DNA of 64,000 bases from Emticicia oligotrophica DSM 17448 (GCF_000263195.1 NC_018748.1:124001-188000), one strand, 5' to 3'; shown: positions 45,413 to 55,556, numbered from the stretch's first letter. Made by a program: numbers and translations. The notes: a model not told the origin generated them from the letters alone.

Positions 45413-46588
45413 TTAAATCAAAAATAAATCGCCCGCAATTTTATCTGCGAATAGTTTTCCTCTTTGAGTAAGCGTAATTATTTGACTATCAACTTCTATG
45501 AAACCTTGTCGCAGATTTTGATTTAATATTTCTTGGTTTGTGGTAATCCACTTTTTACCAACTAGCTTTTCGATTTCTAAAACATCACAACCCCACTTCG
45601 TACGCAGACCGGTCATAATATAATCATTGACTTTATCTTCGGGGCTTAGAATTTCAAAATCGGCTGGAACTTGACCTAATAAAAGAGATTTAATGTAGGC
45701 AGAATTATTCGAAACATTGAATTGTCGAGTTTCTCCATTAAAGGAATGAGCCGATGGTCCGATTCCTAAATATTCATGACGTTTCCAATAAGAAGTATTA
45801 TGGCGAGAATATTGGTTATCTCTACAAAAATTTGATATTTCATATTGTTCATACCCCGCATCTGCTAGTGTTTTCACCAAAATATCGAATTGTTGAGAAG
45901 CAAATTCTTCATCAATGGGCGGAATTTTATTAATCTGTAGCCATTTCCCGAAAACAGTTTTTTCTTCAATCGTCAAACAATAGGAAGAAATATGAGGTAC
46001 ATTTAATGAAATCGCTTTAGCTAAATCTTCATGCCAAATTTGATGCACTCCACTCTCATATACTTTATTATTTTTTTGTTCTTTTTTAGGAAGTGTCAAT
46101 AATGGATGAATTCCATAAATCAAATCAATCGTGATATTTTCGAAACCCATATCTTGGGCTAATTTAACTGAACTTTCAGCGTGCTCGGAAGAATGAATCC
46201 GATTCAGATACTTTAAGTGATTATCATTAAAAGACTGAATACCAATACTTAAACGATTAATTCCGAACCTTTGTAAAATTGCCAGTCGGTCACGAGTGAT
46301 ATCGTCAGGGTTTGCCTCCATCGTAATCTCAATATCTTCGGCGTAAGTATAATATTTCCGAATAGTCTCAAAAATATCATATAACTCATTCATATTGAGC
46401 AAGGAGGGAGTTCCTCCCCCAAAATAAATTGTCTCAAGGCGTTTGTTTTTCAAATAACCTGATTGTAGTTCAATTTCTCGACAAATAGCTTCAACTACCG
46501 AACTTTTCAGTGTCAGATTAGTGCTGAAATGAAAGTCACAGTAATGACAGGCTCTACGGCAGAAGGGTATGTGAAGGTATAAATGCAA
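45413..46588 (-). CDS. hemW: Radical SAM heme chaperone HemW
   Basis: HemW binds heme and delivers it to heme proteins. It is often annotated as an oxygen-independent coproporphyrinogen oxidase homologue. The 391-residue protein has the radical SAM cysteines in CRRACHYC (C10, C14, C17), the glycine-rich GGGTPSLL, the LSIGIQSFND segment and a HemN-like C-terminal domain (DYIMTGLRTKWG). The HemN-specific N-terminal extension is absent, which favours HemW. Confidence 0.93.
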   Translation of the reverse strand: MHLYLHIPFCRRACHYCDFHFSTNLTLKSSVVEAICREIELQSGYLKNKRLETIYFGGGTPSLLNMNELYDIFETIRKYYTYAEDIEITMEANPDDITRDRLAILQRFGINRLSIGIQSFNDNHLKYLNRIHSSEHAESSVKLAQDMGFENITIDLIYGIHPLLTLPKKEQKNNKVYESGVHQIWHEDLAKAISLNVPHISSYCLTIEEKTVFGKWLQINKIPPIDEEFASQQFDILVKTLADAGYEQYEISNFCRDNQYSRHNTSYWKRHEYLGIGPSAHSFNGETRQFNVSNNSAYIKSLLLGQVPADFEILSPEDKVNDYIMTGLRTKWGCDVLEIEKLVGKKWITTNQEILNQNLRQGFIEVDSQIITLTQRGKLFADKIAGDLFLI

Positions 46589-46661
46589 AAAATACTATTT
46601 TTTACCACTCAACAACTGAGGGTGGTTAAAATCATAGAATAGAGCCTTTTAGAAAATTACT

Positions 46662-47438
46662 CTACTTCGTAGCAACAAAAAAGAAATCAATGCATTTTTC
46701 AGGTTCATTCGAAACATGAAAATCGTTTACATCAATAGAAGCAGCCAAACTACCTGTTTCAGCCATTAATTTATTTCTATTAAAACGATTCAATATTTCA
46801 TAAGGTACTCTAAGCATCCAAGCTGGCAAACGATGTTGCAAATCGAAAATATCAAAACGCATGATTTTATTCACCGATTGCTTATTTTCTTCGTAATAAT
46901 CCCATACTTTTTTGTTACCTCCTACACCCATAGTTTCGACTTTCGAGAAATACTTTTGCATTAGAGTACGTAATTCTTGCGTGTCATATTCACGTACGTG
47001 CCAAGGATTACGGCTCAACGAGTAAGGGCGATTAACAGTAGTTAGCAAAACTTTGCCATTAGGTTTCAAAACACGGGCTATTTCTGCTAAAAATTTATGG
47101 TCATCCTGAATATGTTCAATTACTTGGAAAGTAACTACGTAATCAAACGTATTATCTTGAAATGCGGTCAAGTGCGGTAAATCAGCCGTACGAAACGTAT
47201 GATTCGGGTAAGCCGCTTGTAGTTGGTCAATTAAAGGTTGATTTTTATCTAAACCTGTATAATGCTCACATTTTTCAATGAGTGTCTCAACGCCACGTCC
47301 CCAGCCACAGCCTAATTCTAATACATTTCCACTAATAATTTTTGCAGCTTCTACATAAGGAAAGTATAAGCGTTGATGAACAGGATTATCCGATGGAATT
47401 TCGGCACTTGTAATTTCGGTTGTTGCGTATTTACTCAC
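46662..47438 (-). CDS. Class I SAM-dependent methyltransferase
   Basis: The protein has the Rossmann SAM-binding motif NVLELGCGWGRGVE, a post-I acidic GLDKNQPL, a motif II-like FDYVVTFQVIEHI and an HFLAEI-like KFLAEIARVLKPNGKVLLTT. No substrate can be assigned. Two starts are possible. The frame opens with TTG at 47462, but that TTG lies in a TATCTTTG -7 box (47460-47467), so I choose the GTG at 47438 (258 aa). Its downstream neighbour is hemW. Confidence 0.85.
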   Translation of the reverse strand: MSKYATTEITSAEIPSDNPVHQRLYFPYVEAAKIISGNVLELGCGWGRGVETLIEKCEHYTGLDKNQPLIDQLQAAYPNHTFRTADLPHLTAFQDNTFDYVVTFQVIEHIQDDHKFLAEIARVLKPNGKVLLTTVNRPYSLSRNPWHVREYDTQELRTLMQKYFSKVETMGVGGNKKVWDYYEENKQSVNKIMRFDIFDLQHRLPAWMLRVPYEILNRFNRNKLMAETGSLAASIDVNDFHVSNEPEKCIDFFFVATK

Positions 47439-47459
47439 TTGCTTGATATTATTTTTTTG

Positions 47460-47467
47460 CAAAGATA
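47460..47467 (-). promoter_or_regulatory. Candidate -7 element of the methyltransferase gene
   Basis: On the minus strand it reads TATCTTTG, matching TAnnTTTG, and overlaps the TTG that would open the longer reading frame. No clear -33 TTG. Confidence 0.5.
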
Positions 47468-47579
47468 GGGAAGAATTAGGAATTAAGGATTGAGAATTGA
47501 AAATATGCTACAATTATCACCTTTAAATTCGCCTAAAAATAAACTTACTCAGATAAAATTCAGTCCATTTTCAGAATTA

Positions 47580-48926
47580 TTAATCTTGTCTCAACAAACT
47601 TACACCCATATTTAAACTAAATCCGGTAGTATGATACATGAAGTAATTATCAAGCGAGTGGCGTGAAGACAAAGAAAAAACGACGGATGGTTCAATCCAA
47701 AGAGCAATTTTATTATTTACTGGTTTACTCATTCGATACCCTAAGCGAGCATTAAAAGCTGGCTTATTGATAGCATCTGTTTGAATTCCTGCTCTAAAAC
47801 CCAACGAAAGTGCTTGTAATTTACGAATATCATAAAGTAAATCAGACTGAAGTTCCAAATATTGCCAGTTTTTACGTTCGCTATAAATAGAGTTAGCTGG
47901 TGAAACTTCAATGGTGTGTTCATCTATTAATTTTACTACCTTCTGATTCAAATCTGAAACCCCATAACTAATATTAGATTTACCAGCCATATAACTCAAT
48001 CCTGTACGAATATCTAATTTCTTTGTCAATGGATAAACAAAACCTAATTGTGCGGCAAAACTTAATCGATTTGAAGAACCATTTAAGTTATTGACCATGA
48101 AATTATCATTTCTATTAGGCGAAAAAACATAATAACTCAACATTGGACTTACATTTGCAAAGACTTCTGAAGGTGGAATAAAAACCATTCGTTCTCGACT
48201 AGGCTCTTCAATTTCATATGGTTCATTACTAGCAATTTGTATTTCAAGGATTTTATTAAAATTACCAAATTTAGCTTTTCTTGAGTCAAGAAATACTAAT
48301 TTCTCAAATTCAATCATTTTTGAGGTATTTAGACCTGCTTCTTTGCTTAATTCACCTTCAATTGGTGATTTTATTTCAATAGAACTTATTTCATTAATTA
48401 GTGTTGAATTTTTATTTTCTGCAATCGTTGGGGATTTAGTCGAGGAAACAACTGCTGAAGAATTCTCACTCACCACTCTTTCCTGATTTGGTTTTGCTAT
48501 TTTTGCTCGACTGGCAATTGCATCTCTCCTCTCATTTAATTCCACTAAGTTATTATCAGCCTTTTTAGCCTTTTCTCTATTGATATTTACTTCATTGTCA
48601 ATTATTTGTGTAGATTTAGTAGTCGATTTCGCACTCGTTTGTTTGGATGTAGTAGCATTTATAGTTTTTCCATTAAAGTTGGATACTTTCTTCGAATCAT
48701 CTAATAAACTTGATAGTAAATATCCCCCAAATAGAAATCCAAGCAAAATTCCAGCGGCTATACTCCTATTTCGAGTATTTGTCCACCAAATAAAAATTGT
48801 TCTTTTTTTCTGTTCGGGTTCTATTCGGGCTTGTATATTCGCCCACAAAATATCATTTGGCATTTCCTCAAAATCGTGGAAACGCTCATGGTATTCTTTT
48901 TCTAAATTATCTTCAAAGTTTTCCAT
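47580..48926 (-). CDS. Anti-sigma-like N-terminus fused to outer-membrane-barrel-like C-terminus
   Basis: The 448-residue protein follows the ECF sigma gene by 32 nt. Residues 1-54 are charged and cytoplasmic-like, a membrane helix lies at about 55-75 (AAGILLGFLFGGYLLSSLL), and residues 80-260 are a Ser/Thr/Lys-rich linker. The last 180 residues contain alternating strand segments (LSFAAQLGFVYPLTKKLDIRTGLSYMAG, LGFRAGIQTDAINKPAFNARLGYRM, YFMYHTTGFSLNMGVSLLR) like the PorT-type outer-membrane beta-barrel domain. The gene order and topology suggest an anti-sigma factor, but I see no zinc-binding anti-sigma motif. Confidence 0.6.
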   Translation of the reverse strand: MENFEDNLEKEYHERFHDFEEMPNDILWANIQARIEPEQKKRTIFIWWTNTRNRSIAAGILLGFLFGGYLLSSLLDDSKKVSNFNGKTINATTSKQTSAKSTTKSTQIIDNEVNINREKAKKADNNLVELNERRDAIASRAKIAKPNQERVVSENSSAVVSSTKSPTIAENKNSTLINEISSIEIKSPIEGELSKEAGLNTSKMIEFEKLVFLDSRKAKFGNFNKILEIQIASNEPYEIEEPSRERMVFIPPSEVFANVSPMLSYYVFSPNRNDNFMVNNLNGSSNRLSFAAQLGFVYPLTKKLDIRTGLSYMAGKSNISYGVSDLNQKVVKLIDEHTIEVSPANSIYSERKNWQYLELQSDLLYDIRKLQALSLGFRAGIQTDAINKPAFNARLGYRMSKPVNNKIALWIEPSVVFSLSSRHSLDNYFMYHTTGFSLNMGVSLLRQD

Positions 48927-48958
48927 TTTTTGGTAAACTGTTTTTTAAGATTTAAAAT

Positions 48959-49501
48959 CTAAGCCCTTATGCCTATTTTTTCAAGTTTTTTTCTCAATAT
49001 TTTTTTGGCAAAAAACAACTGAGATTTTGAGGTTCCCTCTGTAATATTGAGCATTTCACTAATTTCTTGGTGGGAAAATCCGTCAATTACAAACAAATTG
49101 AAAACCATCCTTGCTCCATCTGGAAGCTCGTTTACGGCGGTGAGCAATTCCATATTACTCATTTGAGAAATCACATCATCGGTTTCCCAATCTTTGGTTG
49201 GTATATCGTGTATTTCATCAATGTTTGTGAAGTTTACTTTCTTATGATAATAATCAATGCATACATTCACTACCACTCTCCTAATCCAGGCACTCATTTG
49301 TTCTGCACTTTTCAATTCGTTTAAATTCAAAAAGATTTTCACGAAAGCATCTTGTAATAAATCTTCAGCATCTTCACGATTTTTTGCATATCGTCGGCAA
49401 ATACCAAAAAAGCGACCTTTATACTGATGATAAAGTGCCGCTTGTGCCTTGGAATCTCTTCTTAGACACCCTTCTAATAATTGACGGTCGTTTGACTGCA
49501 C
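48959..49501 (-). CDS. ECF family RNA polymerase sigma factor
   Basis: The 180-residue protein has sigma region 2 (AALYHQYKGRFFGICRRYAKNREDAEDLLQDAFVKIFLNLNEL) and region 4 (ELPDGARMVFNLFVIDGFSHQEISEMLNITEGTSKSQL), with no region 3, as in ECF sigmas. It directs transcription of an extracytoplasmic-function regulon. The upstream neighbours encode surface proteins, and the downstream gene is a likely membrane regulator, so it probably responds to envelope signals. Confidence 0.93.
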   Translation of the reverse strand: MQSNDRQLLEGCLRRDSKAQAALYHQYKGRFFGICRRYAKNREDAEDLLQDAFVKIFLNLNELKSAEQMSAWIRRVVVNVCIDYYHKKVNFTNIDEIHDIPTKDWETDDVISQMSNMELLTAVNELPDGARMVFNLFVIDGFSHQEISEMLNITEGTSKSQLFFAKKILRKKLEKIGIRA

Positions 49502-49535
49502 AAAAGCTGGGTAAATGGTTTAGGCTATATAAATT

Positions 49536-50483
49536 TTAATTAAAGTTGATTGAAACTGTTGCCTTGATATATATCTTTTCTGAGCGAAAAAGCCCATATT
49601 CGAAAGTCTGAATGCCTTTTGGAGGTGTTGAAGACCTGAAGTAAATCAACCATTTATTGTTATTTTTTTCAATTCTAAGTGTACCTACTGATAGATTTTT
49701 GATAATTTTCAATTCTGCATTTTTATAATTCGTGCAAATTCGGTCGTTATCTAATACATTAAGCAATAAATCAGTATCAGTGGTATAACTTAAAATATTT
49801 ATCACATCATCAGTCATACCTTTCACACATTCTTCCGATTCCAAAACTGATACTTCTACTGGAGCCATTGGATTTTTTTTATTATTAATGCCTACTCTAT
49901 AAAAGAAAATATCATCGCCCATGAAGTCTTGATTGGAAGTATAAACTATTTTTTGATTGATTATTTCTACTTTACCATTTTTGGGGCGAATTTCAATGCT
50001 TAAAGAATTACTGTTGAAATCTCCACAAGTTTTATCATTTTCTAATACATTTATTTCTTTTGCTTTGCCTATTTCGGCTTCAATTTTATCGCCCAAAAGT
50101 CCTGCATTACAAGGCAAATCATTTAAACTTGCAACAAAATTCACTTTTATTTCTTCATTGACAGTTGTTCCGCTTAACTCTTTTCCACTTATTGTAAATG
50201 AATCATTCAAAGCATTTTGATTCGTTCGACGATAAAATACAAATCCATTTTCTAAAAACTTCGCTTCACCATTTTTAGGGACTTGACTCACTATTAATGC
50301 ATTTGCTGATTTAAGTTTTTCAAAAGACGTTGGGTCGATACTTAGATTAGATTCCTTTAAAGTATAGAAGGTACTGGTGGTATTTTCTCCTCCATTCATT
50401 ATCGTGCCTACACTATCTTCTTTTGCTACATCGCATGATAGTACAAGCCACCAAATCAATAAAATAAATAAAATTCGACCCAT
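49536..50483 (-). CDS. Lipoprotein with cadherin-like / Ig-like repeats
   Basis: The 315-residue protein has a lipoprotein signal (lipobox Cys 17, WWLVLSCDVAKE). Two tandem modules carry NVLENDKTCGDFNSNSLSI and LNVLDNDRICTNYKNAELKI, which match the DVLxND-type motif of cadherin-like tandem domains (PF17963-type). The cysteines in the two modules occupy the same place, suggesting repeats with one disulfide each or paired with VSVLESEECVK. It likely sits on the cell surface or in the periplasm. Position between the T9SS protein and sigma gene suggests one transcription unit. Confidence 0.72.
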   Translation of the reverse strand: MGRILFILLIWWLVLSCDVAKEDSVGTIMNGGENTTSTFYTLKESNLSIDPTSFEKLKSANALIVSQVPKNGEAKFLENGFVFYRRTNQNALNDSFTISGKELSGTTVNEEIKVNFVASLNDLPCNAGLLGDKIEAEIGKAKEINVLENDKTCGDFNSNSLSIEIRPKNGKVEIINQKIVYTSNQDFMGDDIFFYRVGINNKKNPMAPVEVSVLESEECVKGMTDDVINILSYTTDTDLLLNVLDNDRICTNYKNAELKIIKNLSVGTLRIEKNNNKWLIYFRSSTPPKGIQTFEYGLFRSEKIYIKATVSINFN

Positions 50484-50540
50484 TTTTGCTTCTTTTATGT
50501 ACTGACTGATTTCATTTCAAAAGGTTGGAAAACATTCAGA

Positions 50541-53500
50541 TTATTTTTTAATTATTTTTTTAACAACTCTCTTTGATTCTTTTTCTAACAACAATAAGTA
50601 AGTTCCTCCTTTAAGTGAACCCAAATCAAGGTAGTTTTGCTCAGCTTTTAAAATTCCCCAATCAATTACTTCACGTCCTAAAATATCCATTAGTCGAGCT
50701 CGGGTAGAGTTCGAATTAAATGAGCTTAAATTTACTTGTAATTGTTCCTCGGTGGGATTAGGATAAACCTCTACCTCAAAAGCCTCTTTTACTTCCCCTA
50801 CTCCTAAAATGGGTTCTACGATTATTTCAATGCTATTTGAGATTACAATACACCCCATTTTTGATAGCTGAATGGCATATTTTCCTGAATCTTGGACTTT
50901 TAATGAAGTTTGGGTTGCTTCTGCAATCAGTTTGGTATCTTTTAACCATTGGAAATCTACATTCGTACATCCCTCAACACTGAGCGTACTAATTTCATCG
51001 CTTTTTATAAATAATTTATCTGCATTGATTTTAGGAGGATTAATGAGTAAGAATTTGTCGTACTCTTCACTTGCACAACCTTTTAGATTAATCTCATCTG
51101 TTTCATTGATACATCCATCATCACGTTTAATAATTCCCTTGTAACGTGCTTTGTCTTTAATAAATATTTCGTTTGAATTTTGACCAACTATTGGCACATC
51201 ATTTTTCGTCCAAGTATAGTTGTATTTGGTATTTTGTTCAGTAAATACCTTAAAAGAATCTATTACACATCCCGAACCTGCGTAAGCATAGCCGAGGTTT
51301 AGCTTAAAATCATTCTTTCTTTCGTAATTAATGAATGAATTATAGTTACAGGTTTTTCCTGTATTAGGTTCTTTATATTGCACTGAAAAAGTATAAAAGC
51401 CTCCTTTGTTGACTCTTAGAAATGGCTGCGTCGCTTCTGGAATTATTTTATCATCTTTTCGCCAAATGATGCTCTCATAACCAAACCTTTGCACAAAAGA
51501 ATCATCAATTTTCAATAAAGCTTGAGCACCACAATTATCTTCTATTTTGGAAATTGGTAAAGATTTTGGAAAATCTTCAGCTACTATTTTATATTTACCA
51601 GAAGTATATGTTTTGTTTTCAGACGGAAAAAAAATGCTGACATTATATTCCCCAGTTATAATAGGTTTAAAATGAGCATTAGTAGAATCTTTGATTAATT
51701 GGCCATTCAAAAACCATTGAAATTTATTTTTAGGGTCATCAATAGGCATGTTATTATCATTTTCACCCCAAGTTGGTTTTAAAAAGGGAACAGGTTTACA
51801 GTAATCTTGGTCGTCATAAAAAATTCCTTTGGAAATTTGAAGAGCTAAACCGTTTTTAATGTTCACTTCATTTGATTCTTTTATGATATTACCCTCATCA
51901 TAATATCTTTTTACTTTATAAATACCATCGCTACTATAAAAATAATCTGAATTTGTATTTGTGTTAGGAGATACTACTTTTACCAATGTATCATTCCGAT
52001 ACCATTCAATTTTACCTTTTAAAAAAAATCTGTCATCAAAAGAGGTGATATATAAATATTTACCTTGATTAAAGATGCTAATTTGAACTGGAAATGGGTT
52101 AACACTTGGATAGATAAGAATCGTATTTGAGCTACTGACTTGGCAAGAAGTATTAGTTTTGTTGATTAATTTCAAACTATAATATCCTGCTTCTTTGGCT
52201 TGAAATAATGCTTGTGTAGCATTTGAAATTGCTTCTCCGTTTTTGTACCATTGATAATTGAAATTGTAATTGTCTAATATTGCATCTGATAATGTCAAAT
52301 TACCACTCAAATTATAATTTCTTATGATACTAACATTCTTATTGTTGCAACTACTTTCATAAAGTTCAACATTTGTTTTCAAAAAACCATAACTATTACC
52401 TACTCTTATATAACTTGTATAGCCTGAAACATAGATGTTTCTTTTCGAATCAATAGTCATAGAAGTAATATTTGTTGACGCACTGGTACTATTATCTACT
52501 TTTGGCGTTGCCGATATAAGTTTGCCTTGAGTATCAAACTTTACTATATATCGAAATAGACCATTTACATTAATTATTTCTTTTGATTCAATACTTAAAG
52601 AGTTTATCATAGTTCCAAAAATATAAGGCTCTCCATTAGTATTCAATTTTAATAGTTGTACTGTTGTAAAATGTGTTGCATCTATATCCTTTAGATAAGA
52701 TATATTCTTAACCCAGTCCATTTTTCCGTCAGTATCGTTAATTTTCGCTACAAAAATACTCTTTCCATTGGTAGTTTTGATATTGACATTTAACATATCG
52801 AACTTAGCATTATCAGACATAATTCCTGCCAAATATACATTGCCCAGTTTATCACTTTCAATATTATGGCATTTATCTTCAACTTTTCCAGCGATAGTTT
52901 TTACCCATAAAAATTGACCATTTTTATCGTATTTAGCATAAAAAATATCTTCTACTCCCTCAGATTCGAGGATATTTCCATTTATCGTTAAACTACCCTT
53001 GAAATCACCAACTATAAAAACCTCGCTTTTAGAATTAACACTTATGGCATTTAAAGCCAAGTTTTCATTAAATGATTTTGCCCAAATGTAATTTCCATTT
53101 CTATCTAATTTCAAGATATATGGTTCTGGGTTATTTCCGGTTGTTTTCAAGATTTGTTTACCTTCAACTTCCAAAGTATTTTTATATTTCCCTATTATAT
53201 GCAAATTCCCCTGACTATCAATTTTTGGCTTTAACGTTCCATCATCACTACTCCCAAGATATTTTTTTGCCCATTTCAATTTACCTTCACTAGTATATTT
53301 TGCAACAAAAATATCTCCTGTTGAACTGTACAATATATTATTAGAATCAAAAGTGATTTTCTGATAAAATTTACCAATTAGATAAACATTACTACTATCA
53401 TCTACCAATACATGATTTTTTGAACCTGCATTTTCAAATGTAATCAACCATTGAATTTCTTTATTAGGTTTAAATTTTGCTACAAATCCCCCAGAATTAT

Positions 53501-53738
53501 ACAACGTCTTTCTTATCAAATTTCTGTTTTCATAACTAATTGCTAATCCCCCTAAACTATCATTTTTATTATAAGACAAAAACACACCCGTGGTAATAAA
53601 GTTATCATCTTTATCAATCTCGACATCATGCACTCTACAATCTTTATAATTACCTCCAAAGTTAAACTCTACATCGCCTTGGCCAAAAGCGAGCTGAAAT
53701 AGATTAAAACATGCAACAACAAGATATATCTTTTTCAT
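50541..53738 (-). CDS. T9SS-secreted giant protein with propeller and Ig-like repeats
   Basis: The 1065-residue protein has a signal peptide (about 1-19, ending FGQGDV). About eight SBBP-like repeats follow (20-440), each with KFD/AKYD-x-G-x-WAK-type blades. Five Ig-like modules share a YxWxK(N/D)GxxIxxATQxx motif (FNYQWYKNGEAISNATQ, FQWFLNGQLIKDSTN, IIWRKDDKIIPEATQ, YTWTKNDVPIVGQ, FQWLKDTKLIAEATQ). A C-terminal T9SS type A sorting domain starts YPNPTEEQLQV. The tail is cleaved by the PorU-type sortase and the protein is secreted or surface-anchored. It probably acts as an adhesin or exposed sensor scaffold; no catalytic motif is visible. Confidence 0.86.
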   Translation of the reverse strand: MKKIYLVVACFNLFQLAFGQGDVEFNFGGNYKDCRVHDVEIDKDDNFITTGVFLSYNKNDSLGGLAISYENRNLIRKTLYNSGGFVAKFKPNKEIQWLITFENAGSKNHVLVDDSSNVYLIGKFYQKITFDSNNILYSSTGDIFVAKYTSEGKLKWAKKYLGSSDDGTLKPKIDSQGNLHIIGKYKNTLEVEGKQILKTTGNNPEPYILKLDRNGNYIWAKSFNENLALNAISVNSKSEVFIVGDFKGSLTINGNILESEGVEDIFYAKYDKNGQFLWVKTIAGKVEDKCHNIESDKLGNVYLAGIMSDNAKFDMLNVNIKTTNGKSIFVAKINDTDGKMDWVKNISYLKDIDATHFTTVQLLKLNTNGEPYIFGTMINSLSIESKEIINVNGLFRYIVKFDTQGKLISATPKVDNSTSASTNITSMTIDSKRNIYVSGYTSYIRVGNSYGFLKTNVELYESSCNNKNVSIIRNYNLSGNLTLSDAILDNYNFNYQWYKNGEAISNATQALFQAKEAGYYSLKLINKTNTSCQVSSSNTILIYPSVNPFPVQISIFNQGKYLYITSFDDRFFLKGKIEWYRNDTLVKVVSPNTNTNSDYFYSSDGIYKVKRYYDEGNIIKESNEVNIKNGLALQISKGIFYDDQDYCKPVPFLKPTWGENDNNMPIDDPKNKFQWFLNGQLIKDSTNAHFKPIITGEYNVSIFFPSENKTYTSGKYKIVAEDFPKSLPISKIEDNCGAQALLKIDDSFVQRFGYESIIWRKDDKIIPEATQPFLRVNKGGFYTFSVQYKEPNTGKTCNYNSFINYERKNDFKLNLGYAYAGSGCVIDSFKVFTEQNTKYNYTWTKNDVPIVGQNSNEIFIKDKARYKGIIKRDDGCINETDEINLKGCASEEYDKFLLINPPKINADKLFIKSDEISTLSVEGCTNVDFQWLKDTKLIAEATQTSLKVQDSGKYAIQLSKMGCIVISNSIEIIVEPILGVGEVKEAFEVEVYPNPTEEQLQVNLSSFNSNSTRARLMDILGREVIDWGILKAEQNYLDLGSLKGGTYLLLLEKESKRVVKKIIKK

Positions 53739-53805
53739 ATGTCTGAAATTAAAATGTTACTTGTATTCTTTGACTAAAAGTAACATCAATAGGTTGTAAA
53801 AGGTC

Positions 53806-53839
53806 AAAAAAAAACCTCAAACTTTCGTTTGAGGTTTTT
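53806..53839. terminator. Terminator of the ribosomal protein operon
   Basis: AACCTCAAAC pairs with GTTTGAGGTT around a TTTC loop, with A and T runs on either side. On the minus strand it closes the alpha operon 19 nt after rplQ; on the plus strand no gene needs it. Confidence 0.88.
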
Positions 53840-53857
53840 CTGAAACTTCAAAAGTTT

Positions 53858-54415
53858 TTAAGCTTCTTTTGTTTCTTCGCCTTCAGCGGCTGGAGTTTCG
53901 TCTTGTGCTGGTGCTTCTACTACTGCAGGAGCTGCCGCTTCTTCAACTACTTCAACTGATGATTCATCAGCAACAGCAGCTGTTTCAGCTTTTTTACCAC
54001 CACGACGACTACGACGCGTTTTCGTAGATTTCTCTTCAACTGAAGTCAATAATGCTTCGTTATAGTCAACCAATTCAATTAGAGCTACCTCAGCGTTATC
54101 ACCAAAACGAGTTCCTAACTTGATGATACGAGTGTATCCACCATTACGATTAGCAACTTTCTCAGCAATTTCACCAAACAAAGTTTTGATAGCTTCTTTG
54201 TCTTGCAAGTAAGAGAAAACAGTTCTACGTGAGTGCGTGCTGTCATTTTTTGATTTCGTAATCAAAGGCTCAACATATTTACGCAATTCTTTAGCCTTAG
54301 CCAAAGTTGTTTCAATACGCTTGTTTTGAATTAATGAAATCGCCATGTTTTTCAACAAAGCATCTCTGTGAGAATGTGTTCTACCTAAATGGTTGATTTT
54401 ATTTCCGTGTCTCAT
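53858..54415 (-). CDS. rplQ: 50S ribosomal protein L17
   Basis: The ATG at 54415 ([21 protein letters not shown]) is the family start; the frame extends nine codons upstream but those are not conserved. The protein is 185 residues because of an Ala/Glu-rich acidic tail (about 120-185, with [23 protein letters not shown]), much longer than the about 120 residues of E. coli L17. Such tails occur in Bacteroidetes L17. It is the last gene of the alpha operon, before the terminator at 53806. Confidence 0.97.
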   Translation of the reverse strand: MRHGNKINHLGRTHSHRDALLKNMAISLIQNKRIETTLAKAKELRKYVEPLITKSKNDSTHSRRTVFSYLQDKEAIKTLFGEIAEKVANRNGGYTRIIKLGTRFGDNAEVALIELVDYNEALLTSVEEKSTKTRRSRRGGKKAETAAVADESSVEVVEEAAAPAVVEAPAQDETPAAEGEETKEA

Positions 54416-54566
54416 TGTAATTGTTTCGTAAGTAACGGTCAAAATAGCCTACGCAGTCTTGGCAATTCCACCTATTACGATTATAAATTTATTAACTCGA
54501 TAACTGCGGTTCGAAAAATATAAAAAATCCTCTTTCTATTTAGCATAGAAAGAGGAAGGTTCACTA

Positions 54567-55556
54567 TCAATCTTCGTCTAACTTATATTTCGTTACATCC
54601 ATACCGAAATGTAAGCCTTTGTCAGCAACTAATTGCTCCAACTCCGTTAAAGACTTCTTACCGAAGTTACGGAATTTCATCATATCAGCTACTTCAAGTC
54701 TTGCTAAATCGCCTAATGTACGAATATCAGCAGATTTCAAACAGTTGTACGCACGTACTGATAAATCTAAATCTTGTAAAGAAGTCTTCAACAACTTACG
54801 CATGTGTAAGAATTCTTCATCAACAATATTATCTTCATCATCTTTCTTGGTATCAAATACCATGTTTTCGTCCGTAAACTTCAAGAAGTGTTGAATCAAA
54901 ATATGAGCAGCTTCTTGTAAGGCTCTCTCTGGGTGGATTGAACCATCCGTTTTGATTTCAAGTAAAAGTTTTTCGTAGTCAGTTCTTTGTTCTACACGCG
55001 TATTTTCAATGCTATATTTAACATTTTTGATAGGTGTAAAAATAGAATCTATAGAAATGAATCCAATCGGAAGGTCATTTTGCTTTTGCTCATCAGCAGC
55101 TACATAACCACGACCTTTATCTACGATAAGCTCGATTTCTAATTCCTTTTGGTCATCCATACGAGCGATAACCAAGTCAGGATTTAAAATTTGGAAACTT
55201 TGAGTAAATTTTCCGAGGTCTCCAGCTGTAACAACAGCTTGGTTTTTGATTCTAACCGTAAATTTGTTATCTACATAGTCAGAAACTTTTTTGAAACGAA
55301 CCATTTTAAGGTTTAAGATGATTTCTGTTACATCATCTACAACTCCTTCAATGCTCGAAAATTCGTGTAATACCCCCGGGAATCTTACAGAAGTAATTGC
55401 GTAACCCTCTAATGAAGATAACAAAATACGACGAAGTGCGTTTCCGATGGTCACACCATACCCTCTTTCGAGTGGTTTAAACTCGAAAAAGCCATGGAAG
55501 TCGTCAGCCTTTTCCATGACGACCTTGTCAGGCATTTGAAATGCTAATATTGACAT
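54567..55556 (-). CDS. rpoA: DNA-directed RNA polymerase alpha subunit
   Basis: The 329-residue alpha subunit has the N-terminal dimerisation and assembly domain ([31 protein letters not shown]) and the C-terminal alphaCTD ([41 protein letters not shown]) that contacts DNA and activators. The gene order rpsD-rpoA-rplQ on the minus strand is canonical. Confidence 0.98.
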   Translation of the reverse strand: MSILAFQMPDKVVMEKADDFHGFFEFKPLERGYGVTIGNALRRILLSSLEGYAITSVRFPGVLHEFSSIEGVVDDVTEIILNLKMVRFKKVSDYVDNKFTVRIKNQAVVTAGDLGKFTQSFQILNPDLVIARMDDQKELEIELIVDKGRGYVAADEQKQNDLPIGFISIDSIFTPIKNVKYSIENTRVEQRTDYEKLLLEIKTDGSIHPERALQEAAHILIQHFLKFTDENMVFDTKKDDEDNIVDEEFLHMRKLLKTSLQDLDLSVRAYNCLKSADIRTLGDLARLEVADMMKFRNFGKKSLTELEQLVADKGLHFGMDVTKYKLDED

